From: Thysanoteuthis rhombus
Lineage: Eukaryota; Mollusca; Cephalopoda; Oegopsida; Thysanoteuthidae
Length of the DNA: 64,000 nt
Assembly: GCA_963457665.1 (NCBI GenBank)
Contig: OY735212.1
Span: 54,366,838 to 54,430,837, forward strand
Reading direction: 5' to 3'
Positions 23,460-34,949 of this stretch are shown one piece after another. A program made the position numbers and the translations under genes. The first letter of the stretch is position 1. Each line of letters begins with the position of its first letter. The notes beneath the pieces are model-generated. The model had not been told where the DNA came from. It saw nothing but the letters and a program-made list of their open reading frames with translations, and did no database searches.

Positions 23460-24260
23460 TGTATGTATGTTTATAGTAAGAGGGAAAAAATTATCGAGCA
23501 GAAGGGCCGGTTGGGTTGGACATGTATACGCTGAATTTAATGGTTTATAACAATGATGGCTGACCTTTTCAACACGGTATGTCAAGATTTTAAATTTCTT
23601 AATGATCCTGTTATTGAAGTCTCACTTACTTGTGTACATACATTTAGAGTAAATGCATATCTAGTGAGCAGTTTATTTTTCTAATATATTTATATAACTG
23701 TTATTTTAATAAAATATTATGCGAAATTCCAAAATATACTCATAATCAAAGATAATAACATGAAATTAGGAAATTCTTTTTCAAAGTCATCACGTGTCAA
23801 CTAAAAACCTGCGGTTTATCACTGCCAACACGCCTCTTATAGGTGGTGTAGAAAGACACGTCTCACCCCACCGTACGTATTCGTTATTCAACACAGTGAA
23901 CCATTTTCCAACAACCAATGTCATTCCGCGCTAAAATACTTCTATTTATGTCAATTAAGCAGTTCCATATGGAAACAGACAAGTCTTCAAGTCAATGTGT
24001 TAAGCATAGTGTTACTTAAATGCCGCTTGACTTTCAGTAACTAAATTTCAATTTCAGTGTCGTAATATCGATTTTTCTAGTCTGTAATGATATTAATGCA
24101 GAAACTAATTGGGTTGGCGGCGAGTGGACTCTGAGTTTTCTTTGCTAGGTTTCTGTATTCAGACCTCGTATTATGGTGTTAGGAAAGATCAGTTTCTCTC
24201 AGCGCCATGAAGAGTACAGTACTTGAATGGGAATTCTATCCATTTGATCAGGGGCAAAGT
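23460..24260. other. No gene seen
   Basis: AT-rich sequence without coding frames or recognised repeats. Confidence 0.5.
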
Positions 24261-24264
24261 TCAA

Positions 24265-24490
24265 AATCATATTACTAAAACTATCAACGAAGGTTTCTTC
24301 AGTTTTATAATATGGTTTGTCTGGCTGGCTACGTATGTATCATACATACTGACTGCATCAATGGAGCTGGAGGGTTGAAAATTCAAACATTTACTCCTTA
24401 TTATGTATAGAAAAATTCGTTTTTTCTTAAATCCTCTACGATTGGTTTTTGCAATGTAAGTTTTTGCTAAATTGGTCATAGTGCTCGTGG
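24265..24490 (+). repeat. Family A repeat, 5' half
   Basis: Forward copy: AACTATCAACGAAGGTTTCTT, TTTGTCTGGCTGGCTACG, CATCAATGGAGCTGGAGGG, ATTCAAACATTTACTCC and TGCAATGTAAGTTTTTGC, ending at AAATTGGTCATAG. The 3' half is absent. Confidence 0.8.
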
Positions 24491-24499
24491 TGTCGTAGT

Positions 24500-25060
24500 A
24501 AAGTCGAGACAAAAGTCACATTTTTCCATCCGTCTGTTTTCCCCTATCTTACTTTACTTGAGCAATCCATTATAATCCACTTCCAGCTTGCCAGGCTCGT
24601 CAAAACTCTATCAAAGCTTTGTTAACTGTACATTTCGGGGACACGTTCCCCATTATGTCCAGCGCTAGTTTCTTACAACTCGGCACGTGGAGTTTGACGT
24701 TCCCGGATTGAATTCAGAGTTGTCCATCTCCTAGATTGGGTGACAACCTGCTGTATATTTTATCCATAGCTTGAAAGGGAAGGGATATTGATAAAGAGCT
24801 TCACTAAGGCCATTAGTACTGTAAACCGATAGGCCATCGACATCTCTTATCATATCGTTGTTAGTAGAAAATTGCCCTACTGGAAACGATATTTTCTTTG
24901 TTTATGGCAAGTTATCAATTGTTACTCTTGTATGATTTATTCTTTGGGAATGTTGGTTGGCTCAATGGTTACCAGCATGAAAAAACAGAATAGTCGAACC
25001 TAGATTGAATGTGTGCAGAGTACTGCTTATGCATCTTCATTTATTCTTCCGTTATATGTA
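24500..25060. other. Possible decayed SINE, otherwise empty
   Basis: TTGGTTGGCTCAATGGTTACC at about 24952 looks like a box A and AGTCGAACCTAG at about 24993 like a weak box B. No coding frame. Confidence 0.35.
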
Positions 25061-25064
25061 TACT

Positions 25065-25335
25065 TCTTTTGAACGACCGTAGCCAAAGGTGTGTGTGTCC
25101 ACGTGCTTGTGTGTCCAGCGCTCCTGGTCATACTGTTTTGTGTAGAGACTTGAAAATTATCATCGATAAAATGCTTTTTTTTTTAAATTTCGGAAACAAT
25201 CTCTCTGTAGAATCCAGCTGTTTCTAAACGTCTTTAAACTTTATTTTAGATGTTTTCAAGCGGAAAACGTTAATAATGTCACAAATAGAATTCATTCTGA
25301 CCATAATCATTTTTATACATTTTTTACATACGGTT
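25065..25335 (+). repeat. Dispersed repeat C, copy 2
   Basis: Matches 5690-6005 at GTAGCC, GTGTGTCC, CAGCGCTCCTGGTCATAC, GTTTTGTGTAGAG and the distal ATTCATTCTGACCATAATCA block. Internal parts are strongly diverged. The core CGCTCCTGGTCA also occurs reversed beside the SINE at 41.9 kb, so these may be parts of one family. Confidence 0.55.
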
Positions 25336-25571
25336 GTTTAATTCTTATTTTTTGTTGGCGGGGGGAGTCTTTCTTTCTAGAATTGGAATTTGAATAATTG
25401 TAGGAGAATCAAATTCTTTATAGAACACTAAAAGCTGTGAACACGATACATTAACAATTGGAAAAGAATAACTGATTTGCATGACATAATATCGTAAGAT
25501 GCGTTGGGACAGCATAAATTTTTTATATGAAAAATTCTCTTTCTACATCATCGTGGAAAGCTTTTAAGATA

Positions 25572-25574
25572 TAC

Positions 25575-25659
<85 letters not shown>
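25572..25659. repeat. (CATA)n(TA)n microsatellite
   Basis: A short ACAT tetranucleotide run followed by about 72 bp of TA. Confidence 0.97.
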
Positions 25660-25662
<3 letters not shown>

Positions 25663-26345
25663 TTTATTTTCATCAGCCATTATAAGTCTACTGCATGAGA
25701 GAGGCATTTCTCATCTACTTCCACGACGAATGCTACTGCACCATATCTCACCGGCTAACCTCTCTATCTCATCCTTACATCCTGTGTCTGGTCTTTCACT
25801 ACCGCGTTTACTGTCCTGTAGGAACCAATCAGTTAACCTCTGGCTCCATCTGTTGTAATTTCTTCCCTTCTTTCCTTCTTTCCTTCCCTTTTACCCGGAA
25901 GAAGCTTAAATTTTGTGCATTTCCATCAATATAACCATTATATTCCGCGCCAACGTTCCATTAGAAATTTTTCTGAATCTCTTATGTGTTTTGCTTTTTA
26001 CCCTTTCTCCTGAGGGATCATAGCTGCTCATGGGACGAACAGCGACGAACTAGTTCAGAACAAGGAGAAGGGAGGCCGGGCTGGGTCTGGCGTATCCTGA
26101 CAGTGCCATCCGTCTCCATTAGGCACCGCCATCCCTGATCAAATCCACCCGGGAACGAAGATCTAACCTGAAGTGCCTAAAAGGCTTTGGGCCGAGAGGA
26201 TAGCGAATGAAAACGTTGGGTACACGCATGCAGAACCACATACATGTACACACACCAACACACAATTATACCTAAAAATATGCATACCCGAGCGTGCATT
26301 ATCAATCACACGCGCGTACATATGCATAAATATGTATACTCCTGG
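25660..26345. other. Unassigned, less AT-rich stretch
   Basis: GC content rises visibly at 26020-26220 compared with the neighbourhood. The 79-codon plus frame at 25695-25934 and the start of the frame at 26173 have no recognisable domain. Nothing supports a gene, though this is one of the few places where composition would allow an exon. Confidence 0.3.
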
Positions 26346-26349
26346 GTTC

Positions 26350-26650
26350 CCAAGTTCTCATTTTATTTTATCAAATTTGATTTGCAATAACGTTTTTATC
26401 CTAACAATTATGGACCAAATATTCGATAGTGTTATACAACAATGGATGCAGTGTCTTTGTACAGGGCACCTACTAGTATTAGATGTTTTTCTCTTATTGC
26501 CTGGTAGTTGTTTGCAGTGTGCAGCTTCAATGTTGTTCCATTCATTTCTGAGTGCTTCCCATAGCTTACCAGTGTTCCTTATTTTTCTACCATCCAACCT
26601 TAATATGCAATCATTTGTTCGAAACGGTCTCAAATTCTTTTATAGGGAGT
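26350..26650 (-). pseudogene. Possible Tc1-like transposase C-terminal scrap
   Basis: The minus frame from 26633 reads KIRNTGKLWEALRNEWNNI, which fits the Tc1 segment following the catalytic Glu (typically LWEAL..EWN.I). After that the frame drifts (CKQLPGNKRK) and no GGxTKY-type end is visible. No terminal inverted repeats were found. It could also be a coincidental frame. Confidence 0.4.
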
Positions 26651-26819
26651 CACATACTTAGCTCTTTTTTTTTGCCCCGAAGTGTATATTCACAACTTTG
26701 AGAACCTTCTGGATAGTTGAGGTTAATTTGCTGGATGCTTCATAGAGATTACTTCGTGCTGTTGGGAGAGATGAATTCATGCATTTCGCAAAGGAATGCG
26801 TGAAGTGAATAGAAAGTGC

Positions 26820-26888
26820 CTCATCCAGAATTCGAACTTGGCTCGTCGATTGCATTTTCTATGCCGTTAATCGCTGGGCCAACTCTGC
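26820..26888 (-). mobile_element. tRNA-like SINE head
   Basis: On the minus strand TGGCCCAGCGATTAACGG (26880-26863) matches box A and AAGTTCGAATTCTGG (26840-26826) matches box B. The spacing of about 22 bases between boxes is tRNA-like. The flanks do not fold into a convincing acceptor stem, so a SINE promoter is more likely than a tRNA gene. Confidence 0.55.
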
Positions 26889-26951
26889 ACTATCAAGCAA
26901 ACACTTACACTTTATACAAATGCAGGCACATGCAAAAATAGATCTGTTCAG

Positions 26952-27690
26952 ACAGTCAATGAAACCGTGTCGTGGCCAACCAATGTCTTTTGACTGTTGG
27001 GGGTGATCAACTACAAAATTAGAAAGAGGGATCAGCAATGAATAAGTTACCTTATTATCATGCATTTTGAAAAAACTAAATAGGCTTTTAGTAAGAGGGT
27101 TCAATATACAATGTAAGTTTATGCTAAATTCAGTTAGCCCCCGACGGCATTCACGCTCTTTTTTTTATTCGAATATATTTTAGTGATTCTTATGAGATTC
27201 GCTAGTCTGGCATTCTTGGACTGGTCATATTGTCAGAATGCACGATGTGTCGGACATCACGACGTGCCAGACATCACGACTTGCAACGTCGATCCCAAAA
27301 GAACACATGGAAAATCTTGGACGACAGAAAATAAGGTGGCGTGAAGAACTAGAAAAATACAGTTAATACTAGCTCCATAATGCCCCTGATAGAGAGGTCT
27401 CTAATCTTCGGGAGAGTGTGTGTCCGATGATGGGAACTAAAAAGCAGATAATGACCATTACAAATTGAAAAACAAGCATGAATGCTACCGGACACAAAGG
27501 GATAAATTTAGCTTAAAATTACATCGTGAATTGTACACTAACCTACTATTTAGGGTTTGGTCGAAGAAGTCACAGAAATTGTGATACAAACATAGCAAGC
27601 CAGCCAGCCAGCCAGCCAGAACATCTTGAAAACTGAAGAAACATGTGTTGACGATTTTAGTGATAATTTTGGTTGTCGTTTTCTAACAGG
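26952..27690. repeat. Family A repeat, rearranged and split by RTE
   Basis: 26952-27075 is the reverse 3' part (CCAATGTCTTTTGACTGTTG, GGGGTGATCAACTACAAAA, GAATAAGTTACC). 27085-27195 is forward middle sequence (GGTTCAATATACAATGTAAG, TTATGCTAAATTCAG). 27205-27440 is an RTE 3' piece. 27465-27690 is reverse again, ending with the (AGCC)n run at 27596-27620 and TGAAAACTGAAGAAACATG. Orientation therefore flips inside the copy. Confidence 0.65.
27205..27440 (+). pseudogene. RTE-type LINE, C-terminal piece
   Basis: Plus-strand frames read a GHIVRM-like block (GACTGGTCATATTGTCAGAATG), a PKRTHGKSWTTENK-like basic stretch and a block ending near CAACACCATGATAGAGAGG in relatives (here CATAATGCCCCTGATAGAGA). 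No tail array is left. It lies inside a family A copy. Confidence 0.6.
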
Positions 27691-27694
27691 TTAT

Positions 27695-28255
27695 TTCGAT
27701 GCGTATTCGTAACAGATTAGAAAAATGAACATTATCAAATGTACTATCAAATACGCAAATCTCATTTACGTACAAATGCCTGAACACACAAACATTCAAG
27801 TATTTCAAACGGACATAGAGCGATATCGCACTGGTACTACACTTTGATTGCTATTTCTAGAAGTACCTGTTCCTAATTATCTATCTACATCAGTTTTCAC
27901 ATGCATTTATCTCTCAATTCATCGATGTTTATGACAATTCATATCTATATTTCCGTCCATTCATATCTATCCATCCATCTGGGTTTTATCGTATATGCCA
28001 ACAGCATGAATATACATACAGTAGCACTAATACAAAAATGCATCAACTTATATATATATATATATATATGCACATCTGATACAATTTCAACCTATGCACA
28101 CTATTGGTTGCATAAACATTAATGCATATGCACACATTCACCCAGGAACATAGGTTTTACCCAAGAACATAAATTTCACCAAGCAACATAAATTTTAACC
28201 AAATCAGGCATTGAAAACACACACACACACACATGCATACACATGCACACACAAT
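27695..28255. other. No gene seen
   Basis: AT-rich sequence with TCTATC-rich words at 27880-27980 and short TA and CA runs. No coding frame. Confidence 0.5.
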
Positions 28256-28257
28256 AG

Positions 28258-28299
<42 letters not shown>

Positions 28300-28316
28300 T
28301 ACGTGTGTGTGTGTGT
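28217..28316. repeat. (CA)n(TA)n(TG)n microsatellite
   Basis: CA-rich left flank, TA core at 28256-28301, TG right flank: a self-complementary compound array. Confidence 0.95.
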
Positions 28317-28319
28317 AAT

Positions 28320-29100
28320 CTACATACGTATGCATATATACCGAGTACTCTGGAAAAGGGCCCCGAATTATACCTTGTAACGTACCCTTCATGCATACTA
28401 AATGAGTTAAGAAAGAGAAGAAACGATTGGACACAAAGCAGGTGGTCATTAGAAGGGATTCCATCAATCAGTAATACGCTTATAGACCGGACAGATGATC
28501 ATCCTTGGCAGACAGGCACGAATTGAGAAAATTGATCTCTACGTTCCGTTACTTGATGTCAAGAAAATCATGAGCGACCGTCCGCCATCTTGGAGTCTTG
28601 CCTTCTCATTTCACGCCATTTTTAATCTAACTTGTTAAGTAATTTTTTTGTGTGTCTTGGATTTTTTCTTGTTTCCTTTTTTTCTCTTGTGCATTGCGAA
28701 AAACGGTAAAAGTTGAGTTGCTTATCATCAAAATGGCATTCGGCGTCGGTGTAATGAAAAGAGAAGAGAGAGGATGAGAAAGAAAATTTGGGGGAAAAAG
28801 AACAAAGAATAAGAATAAAAAAGATTGGTGATATTGCGAGTGAAGTACAGCAGAGTACATGGACACACACATATATATATATATACATATGCAGCGAGAA
28901 AAAACAGAGGGAACAGACGATTAGAAAAAAAAATACTTATAATGCCTTTGCACGCACACACACACACACACATATATATATGTGTGTACTTAGGAACACA
29001 CATATACGCTTGTGTGCGTTTTGCAATCAGATAGGCAAAGAAAAAGATTATGCAAAAAAAATCATTTCATCATTAGATTACAAACTCATTGATGCACTCG
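28320..29100. other. Unassigned stretch
   Basis: Holds small CA/TA arrays (28862-28888, 28953-28986) and a mixed purine patch at 28755-28830. CCGCCATCTTGG at 28582 is an exact match to the YY1 core, a motif found in some promoters and LINE 5' ends. Frames here are microsatellite translations. Confidence 0.35.
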
Positions 29101-29103
29101 TAA

Positions 29104-29224
29104 GTTTATATATATGTATATATATACACATAAATGTATGTATAAAAGTATATCTAGATCTTTGTATATATTTACATGCATATATACACACGTTTGCACA
29201 TATATATATACACATATATATATG

Positions 29225-29262
<38 letters not shown>
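29104..29262. repeat. Interrupted (TA)n microsatellite
   Basis: TA runs with TACACA and TGTA interruptions over about 160 bp, purest at 29229-29262. Confidence 0.9.
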
Positions 29263-29264
29263 CA

Positions 29265-29964
29265 AATACAAACACAATTACATAGTAGAAAGTTATTAAC
29301 TCAAAATTATTTATGTTGAGATCATAAACCTGCTTGAAAGCTTATCGTGACTGTACTGTAAACAAATTTATCTATTTATATTTTAGTAGATGAAGTATTG
29401 TAAATCATTAACATTTTTCTCTTATATTCTACGATCCACTTTATATTTTTGCTGCTTTTTATCACCACTAAACCGAGACCAGATGAATCTTTTCAAGAAA
29501 GCATAAAAAGGAAAAAAGTATGCTGATAATCACTACACTGTAGTATTATTGAATTTATGCTTTCCATCAATCGTATGAATTTTTTACTAGCATCCACTGA
29601 GCTCTTTTTTGCACCTTTTTGAAACGTGTTGCAATAATTACAAATCTTCTTTGAAAGTTTAATTCTGGCTATAACAGCATGAAAATAGCACAGAATTAGT
29701 CCTGAGAAAGAAAATACCTTTGCGTACACAGCGAGATTTCTAAGCATATAAAGGTTTTGTTCACGTTTTTGAGTAAAAAAATCGATTTGGCCATAACTGA
29801 CAGATCTCCAATTTGGGAATGGTAGAATGTTTGTCTATCAAAAGGTTTATGGTAAAAGATTTATTGGTTTGGGGAACAGAAAAAGTTAGAAGGGTCAGAC
29901 AAATTATTCCCAGATTTAGCGTATCTGCGGCCCACTGAATCTAAACCCCGCTATTGGCAAGGGG

Positions 29965-29965
<1 letters not shown>
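29265..29965. other. No gene seen
   Basis: AT-rich sequence; the 84-codon minus frame at 29747-29493 has no recognisable domain. Confidence 0.45.

Positions 29966-29968
<3 letters not shown>

Positions 29969-30052
<84 letters not shown>
29969..30052. repeat. (TA)n(TG)n microsatellite
   Basis: About 45 bp TA followed by about 38 bp TG with one T interruption. Confidence 0.97.
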
Positions 30053-30053
<1 letters not shown>

Positions 30054-30249
30054 AAACATTTTTTTCATTAGAGAGCATATTTCCCCGGGCACTAGGGTTA
30101 ACCAGTAGTAATCGAACAGCCCATCACATAAATTAAAAAAAAAAAGACTTGCGCAGGATTCGTATCCATGTTCATCAGGAACCAGTCTTGACAGTGCTAA
30201 TGACACTACAGGCAGAAGAAAACACATCCAAATTGTTCATCTCTCTACT

Positions 30250-30330
30250 CTGTTGTCGTTCACTCATTTGGTAAAGCAGAGTTGTGGTAAGATCGCTCCC
30301 TTGTGGACGCAGATTCGAGTCCTGCACAAA
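30250..30330 (+). mobile_element. tRNA-like SINE head
   Basis: Box A CACTCATTTGGTAAAGCAG (30261-30279) and box B AGATTCGAGTCCTGC (30311-30325) are about 31 bases apart, as in a tRNA. The box B is close to the GGTTCGANTCC consensus. No matching acceptor stem was found, so it is read as a SINE or tRNA-derived relic. Confidence 0.6.
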
Positions 30331-30334
30331 GTTT

Positions 30335-30840
30335 ATTTCTTTATTCAATCATTTGGCAGAGTACAAACCAGTAATCTAATATCTAATGCGCTCTATGTTT
30401 AAACATCTAGTAAAAGCAGAGCTTCAAATATGGTGATATAATGGATTTGCTACACCTGATCTGCCCTTTTGTTTTTTTTTCTTTGTAATGATTTGATTTA
30501 TCCGGGTCCAAAATTAGGACGTATTGGGAGGTTGCCTATTTTGTAGGTGGGAAACTTCACCTTATTTCATTTGTATTCCTTTCTTTTTTCTTTTTCACTT
30601 GTTGATCTATCAGTTAGCGCATTTTTCTTTTTTATCAACTGTTTTTATGTTGGCGATCCATCAGTTTAGTGCAATGGTTTTAGTTAGGGAAATTCAGCAT
30701 ATAATGTTATCTATCTACTTGTTTCACTCTTACCTGGCCTCACTTGTTTACGGTCCCTTAATATTCTTTGTGTATTGGTTTCTTTATATCAACGATTATG
30801 ATTATTAGTTGATTAAATTGAGTTTATAGTGGCTGGGGGT
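30335..30840. other. Unassigned stretch with a 94-codon plus frame
   Basis: The plus frame at 30524-30808 is hydrophobic (Phe, Leu, Tyr). It reflects T-rich DNA and has no recognised family. Confidence 0.3.
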
Positions 30841-30869
30841 ATAATAATAAAAAAAATAAAAAAAAAAAA

Positions 30870-30912
<43 letters not shown>

Positions 30913-30940
30913 GAAAAAGAAGAAGAAGAAGAAGAAGATA
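30840..30940. repeat. (AAT)n(AAG)n microsatellite
   Basis: A-rich start, then ATA triplets, then GAA triplets. It borders the Penelope-like relic on that element's 3' side. Confidence 0.95.
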
Positions 30941-30994
30941 GCTATGGTGATTGATTTTTGTATACTTGTATGTGGGGTGTTAAATTATGTTTTT

Positions 30995-31530
30995 TGATAG
31001 AAATTTCGAGCGGTGCCAACACTTAACAGCTTCTTCATTTTTTCTATTTAGTAAGTCTGTCTTTTTAGTGAAGGTGACAATTTCTAATTTCTCATCTTTG
31101 CATAGGTGGTATGGAGTTTAAATATTCTTGCATGTATGTGTTGGTTTTAATATTTCCCATTTTTACTGTTGGTGTGAGATTGCTGTATTTTAGGCCCCAG
31201 TAATGTGTGGATAGTGGTGTATTGTTTTTGTATTTTTCTTTGAAAAAGATGATTTATGGTTGGCTAATGTTGATTTAAATGGTGTTTTTGATACCCCCAA
31301 CTGATATGTCGTTTCTAAGGGTTTCTCTATGGTCGATATTTCAACTTGGTACACAGTATTCGATTTGAAGCATTTAATTTGCAAAGGGCACCTATTACTA
31401 TTTGTATTATTGCAGTTTACTTATATTTTCTTCACTAGTATCATTCCTTATGACTTTATTGTTACGCTTTTTTATGATATTTTGGAAGTTGGCCGTACAG
31501 TTATAAGTAAGTTTCAGACTACCCTTGTTA
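30995..31530 (-). pseudogene. Penelope-like element, GIY-YIG endonuclease relic
   Basis: Minus-strand frames, with shifts, give in order LTYNCTANFQNIIKKRNNKV (the SYSCMPN..II..HN segment that precedes the endonuclease in these proteins), a cysteine pair CPLQIKC, then NTVYQVEIS, TTYQLGVSKTPFKSTLANHK (position of the GIY-YIG motif and following Arg/His region), SSFSKK.. and the terminal CKDEKLEIVTFTKKTDLLN. Penelope-like retroelements join a reverse transcriptase to such a GIY-YIG nuclease. The reverse transcriptase is not found here and several stops break the frames. A (TTC)n(TTA)n tract follows its 3' side. Confidence 0.65.
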
Positions 31531-31599
31531 ATGATTTTCGGCTACTTTTTGTTGTTGCTGTGCTTTACTCTATCAGTAAGCATTAACAAACTGGGTTTG

Positions 31600-33480
31600 G
31601 AAACGTTTGGCGAGTTCCATCTTAACATGGTTAAGGCCTTGCGTTAGTCTAAACCGTTTACACATATAACTCTTTATCTACAAGTCTCTCTCCCTCTCTG
31701 TATCTATCTTTAGTGTATGATATAATGATCATGGCTCAGTTCCGCAAAAGTTTTCGGAAGGAAACCAACATCTCTTGCCAGTCTGTTAATAGCCGGCTTG
31801 GTCTCACAGGCAGGGAAATTTTCCCCAGCGGCTACGGGAGAATGTCCAGCAGCGGGAGGAAATTCTACAGCGTTGCTCCTTCTCTATCGTTGCATCTACG
31901 GAGTGTTGCAGAAATTGAGGTTGTCTTGAAGAATTTATGTCTTCAGATATCCCTGTCCCTAGTCTTCCGTTGCCCACAGGCGATAGGGTGTATTGAAAAT
32001 CTGTGACGATTCAATAAGCGGCTTATAGGCACCGAGGGCCAGCGTTCGAGGCCTCGTAAAGCTAGGGTTTCGTATTAGCCAGGCAGTGAAGTCCTCCCAA
32101 TGTTTCTCTTCCCGTTCTGGAAAATCTTTCATAACTAAATAAGCGGCGTGGGGAGGGGATAGGAAAGTAGGGCCACCGACACAATTCAGTAGGATCTGAA
32201 CGAAATAAAATAGTTTGTTAAAATTTATAAGGAAGATGGGATAGACGTATGGGAAGTAAAAGGTACAGTATTGATAGCATTAAGGAAGCTTGAAATTCTT
32301 TTATTTTCAACAATAATCGATTTGACAACAACGAAATGAGACAAGAAGCGTAAAGCTTTCAATAAATAAATAATTAATAACTTTCAATAAAATGATTGTA
32401 TTGAAATTGAAAAAATATCTTGAAGAGATGTGTCGAGATTCCCACTTAGTAAAATCCCGAGACATTCAATAAAACGGAACACTGTCATAATTACGAGGTT
32501 TTTGTTGATTAGGGAAATGTCAGAACTCATCTTTTTTTAAAAAGAATTATTATCAGCTGCCTCATATAAACTCTAAAGAAGAGGAATTCTTTCCGTTTGA
32601 TGTGCCAGTGCAAGAAGACATTATGCAGATAGCATAGTCAAGTAAAAGTAGATACAAAGCAAATATATCTCAAGGGAGATCTGTAATGTAAAATGTTTAT
32701 ATTAATAAGAAAGAATTCTGTGCTGTAAAAAACAGAAAAAGATAATTAGCACAGACATAAAAACCATATATTTGAATGCATAGCTTAGTGGCAGAACGGA
32801 AGTCTGTTGGGCGTAAAGTCTTAATATTTACCAAGTTTCATACGTTCAGAAAACGTAGAAGGGGAATAGAAACATTGGGAGGATTTCACGGCATATACTA
32901 TATGCTCGATCATACATAACAAGATCCCCCCTAAAATCTTACCCCACTACCATGATTAATACTAAAGATAAGCTCAGCCCCAATGTACCAAGTACCCAAA
33001 TAGTTTAACACTAAACCATTGCCCTGTTCTGTACTATCGATGTCAACCGATAATTAAGAATGCTCACCTCCTCTGACCAACAAAATCAATAAAATAGCCA
33101 TGTCTGCTGCTACTACTTCCAAAAAACATCCAACCAAACTGCCACAGATTTCTTGATGAACGTAATTCAGTCTGGACCCACTAGCATGACTTCCCAGGAA
33201 TCTTCATTCTTAATTTCCATTTTTGATTTCAAAGTAAATCACCTGATGCTAAATTTGTTTTGTACTGAAACCATTTAACCACGAAAAGGTACACACATGT
33301 TACCGATGATTGGACCCAACCCCCCAAAATCGAACAAACATGTATAGCATACTAATTGATCCATTTATGAATTAACTAATTACCAAATGAAGTCTCTGTA
33401 TACTTTTATTCCTTTTTCTCCTTGATCACACACACACACACACACACATTTATATACGTAGTAGATACAGCATTGATAGG
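31600..33480. other. Mostly empty; one GC-richer 97-codon frame
   Basis: The plus frame 31713-32006 stands out by balanced base composition against AT-rich flanks, but its sequence (start MYDIMIMAQFRKSFRK) matches no family I know and no splice sites are obvious. From 32150 to 33480 I see only AT-rich unique sequence and a short (CA)n at 33427. Confidence 0.3.
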
Positions 33481-33493
33481 TTTATCATGGTAA

Positions 33494-33503
33494 TATATAT
33501 ATA

Positions 33504-33549
<46 letters not shown>
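33494..33549. repeat. (TA)n microsatellite
   Basis: TA run with one TT phase break. Confidence 0.97.
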
Positions 33550-33554
<5 letters not shown>

Positions 33555-33654
33555 CACTTAGAAATTTAAATATATCCATGAGGTTTTTCGCGGATATGAC
33601 TACTATATACAGGTATAGAAGGTGTGAAGATATTCGGAGGGAAAGTATGAGAGA

Positions 33655-33656
<2 letters not shown>

Positions 33657-33740
<84 letters not shown>

Positions 33741-33810
33741 ATATATATGTATATATATATATATATATATATAGATATATATATATAGAGAGAGAGAAAG
33801 AGATAGAGAG
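33657..33810. repeat. (TA)n(TG)n(TA)n(GA)n microsatellite
   Basis: About 75 bp of TA, a TG block, more TA with TAGA steps, then GA-rich sequence. Confidence 0.97.
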
Positions 33811-33814
33811 ACAG

Positions 33815-34385
33815 AGAAACTGTAAGAGGGGGATATTTCATCAACTGAAAGGAAATTAATGTCTGCAGGGATCATATATTTGAATATCTAAAGGTGAACA
33901 CAGTATACTTTCTAACATTTCTCATCTTATCGAATAAGATTTCGTTTTTTGAAAATTTTTAGACGTTTTTGAAAACATCCAGTTAACTGAAGAACAATGA
34001 TTTAAAAAAATAATCATCTTGATGGATATATAATTACGTCATCAGCGCTCACAAGCATGGGGTTTGAATCAAAATTGTTTTTTTCATAGATGTAATCAAT
34101 ACATTGTATAGTTTCTCTTTTAGCGGTCTCCCTTATCTGCAGTCTCCATTTCAGCTGTCCGCCCTCAACCACGGTTTACTCTTCAGAGGTGTCCTCATCC
34201 TTCTCTGCAGTTTGCTTCTCTTTAGCCCCCCCCCTTATTCACATTTTCTTTTTCTATAGTATGTGGGTGCACCTTGAAAATTCTGTTCTCCTTAACTGTT
34301 CTTGCTTCAGGCCACAAAAGATGTTTTAAACACCAGATTCTTTAACAATGGGTATATGTTTACATGCCTGTCTATTCCGATATCA
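33815..34385. other. No gene seen
   Basis: AT-rich with a short C run at 34228. No coding frame. Confidence 0.5.
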
Positions 34386-34386
34386 G

Positions 34387-34436
34387 ACCCATCCATCCAT
34401 CTATCTATCTATATATCTATCTATCGATCTATCTAT
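34387..34436. repeat. (TCTA)n microsatellite
   Basis: Imperfect ATCT tetranucleotides abutting the 5' end of a family A copy. Confidence 0.95.
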
Positions 34437-34842
34437 TAGAAATTGTCAACCAAGACAGTTAAAATAGATTTCTTCAGTTTTCAAGTGATTCTGGCTGATT
34501 ATGTTTGTATGTTTGTACAAACCGCACCAAAGGAACCAGAAGGTTGACAATCTTAAAATTTACTCTGTCTTGAAAAAAATGGCTTTTTGTTTTTATTGTT
34601 TCAAAATCCCCCATCTCAAAATACGTTTCTTATTGGCGGTTCAGTTTGCAAAGTAAGTTTGTGTCCAATTATTTTATCGAGAATCAATACGTATTGTTAG
34701 TGATCACTGCCAAGCAAAAGGCATAGGAGTAGCGTATTCATTGATCATCCCCTTTTCCATTTTTTAAAAACTGATTACCCCCAACACGGAATGCTATTAA
34801 AAGACGTCGATTATGTGACTGTTTCTTTTAGTAACTAACCCG
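34436..34842 (+). repeat. Family A repeat, nearly complete
   Basis: Forward copy from TTAGAAATTGTCAACCAAGA to GACTGTTTCTTTTAGTAACT and AACCCGATG. Internal blocks TAGTGATCACTGCCAAGCAA and AACTGATTACCCCCAACACG are clear. It is flanked by (TCTA)n on both sides. Confidence 0.85.
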
Positions 34843-34902
34843 ATGTTTGTATGTATGTATGTATGTATGCATGTATCTATCTATCTATCTATCTATCTAT
34901 TC

Positions 34903-34945
<43 letters not shown>
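34843..34945. repeat. (GTAT)n(TCTA)n microsatellite
   Basis: GTAT tetranucleotides then about 80 bp of ATCT tetranucleotides. Confidence 0.97.
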
Positions 34946-34948
<3 letters not shown>

Positions 34949-34949
34949 T

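Noticed and set aside
26820-26888. A functional tRNA gene
   Set aside because: Box A and box B are good, but no acceptor stem or sensible anticodon arm can be folded; a SINE head is the better call. The same applies to 30250-30330.
28582-28593. Promoter marked by a YY1-like CCGCCATCTTGG
   Set aside because: A single motif without an adjacent transcript, CpG-rich region or coding exon. Similar AATATGGCGG and AAGATGGC words at 55029 and 61068 may come from transposon 5' ends.
34843-34945. CRISPR-like regular repeat
   Set aside because: It is a plain tetranucleotide microsatellite, and no other array has direct repeats with unique spacers; the sequence is eukaryotic in character.
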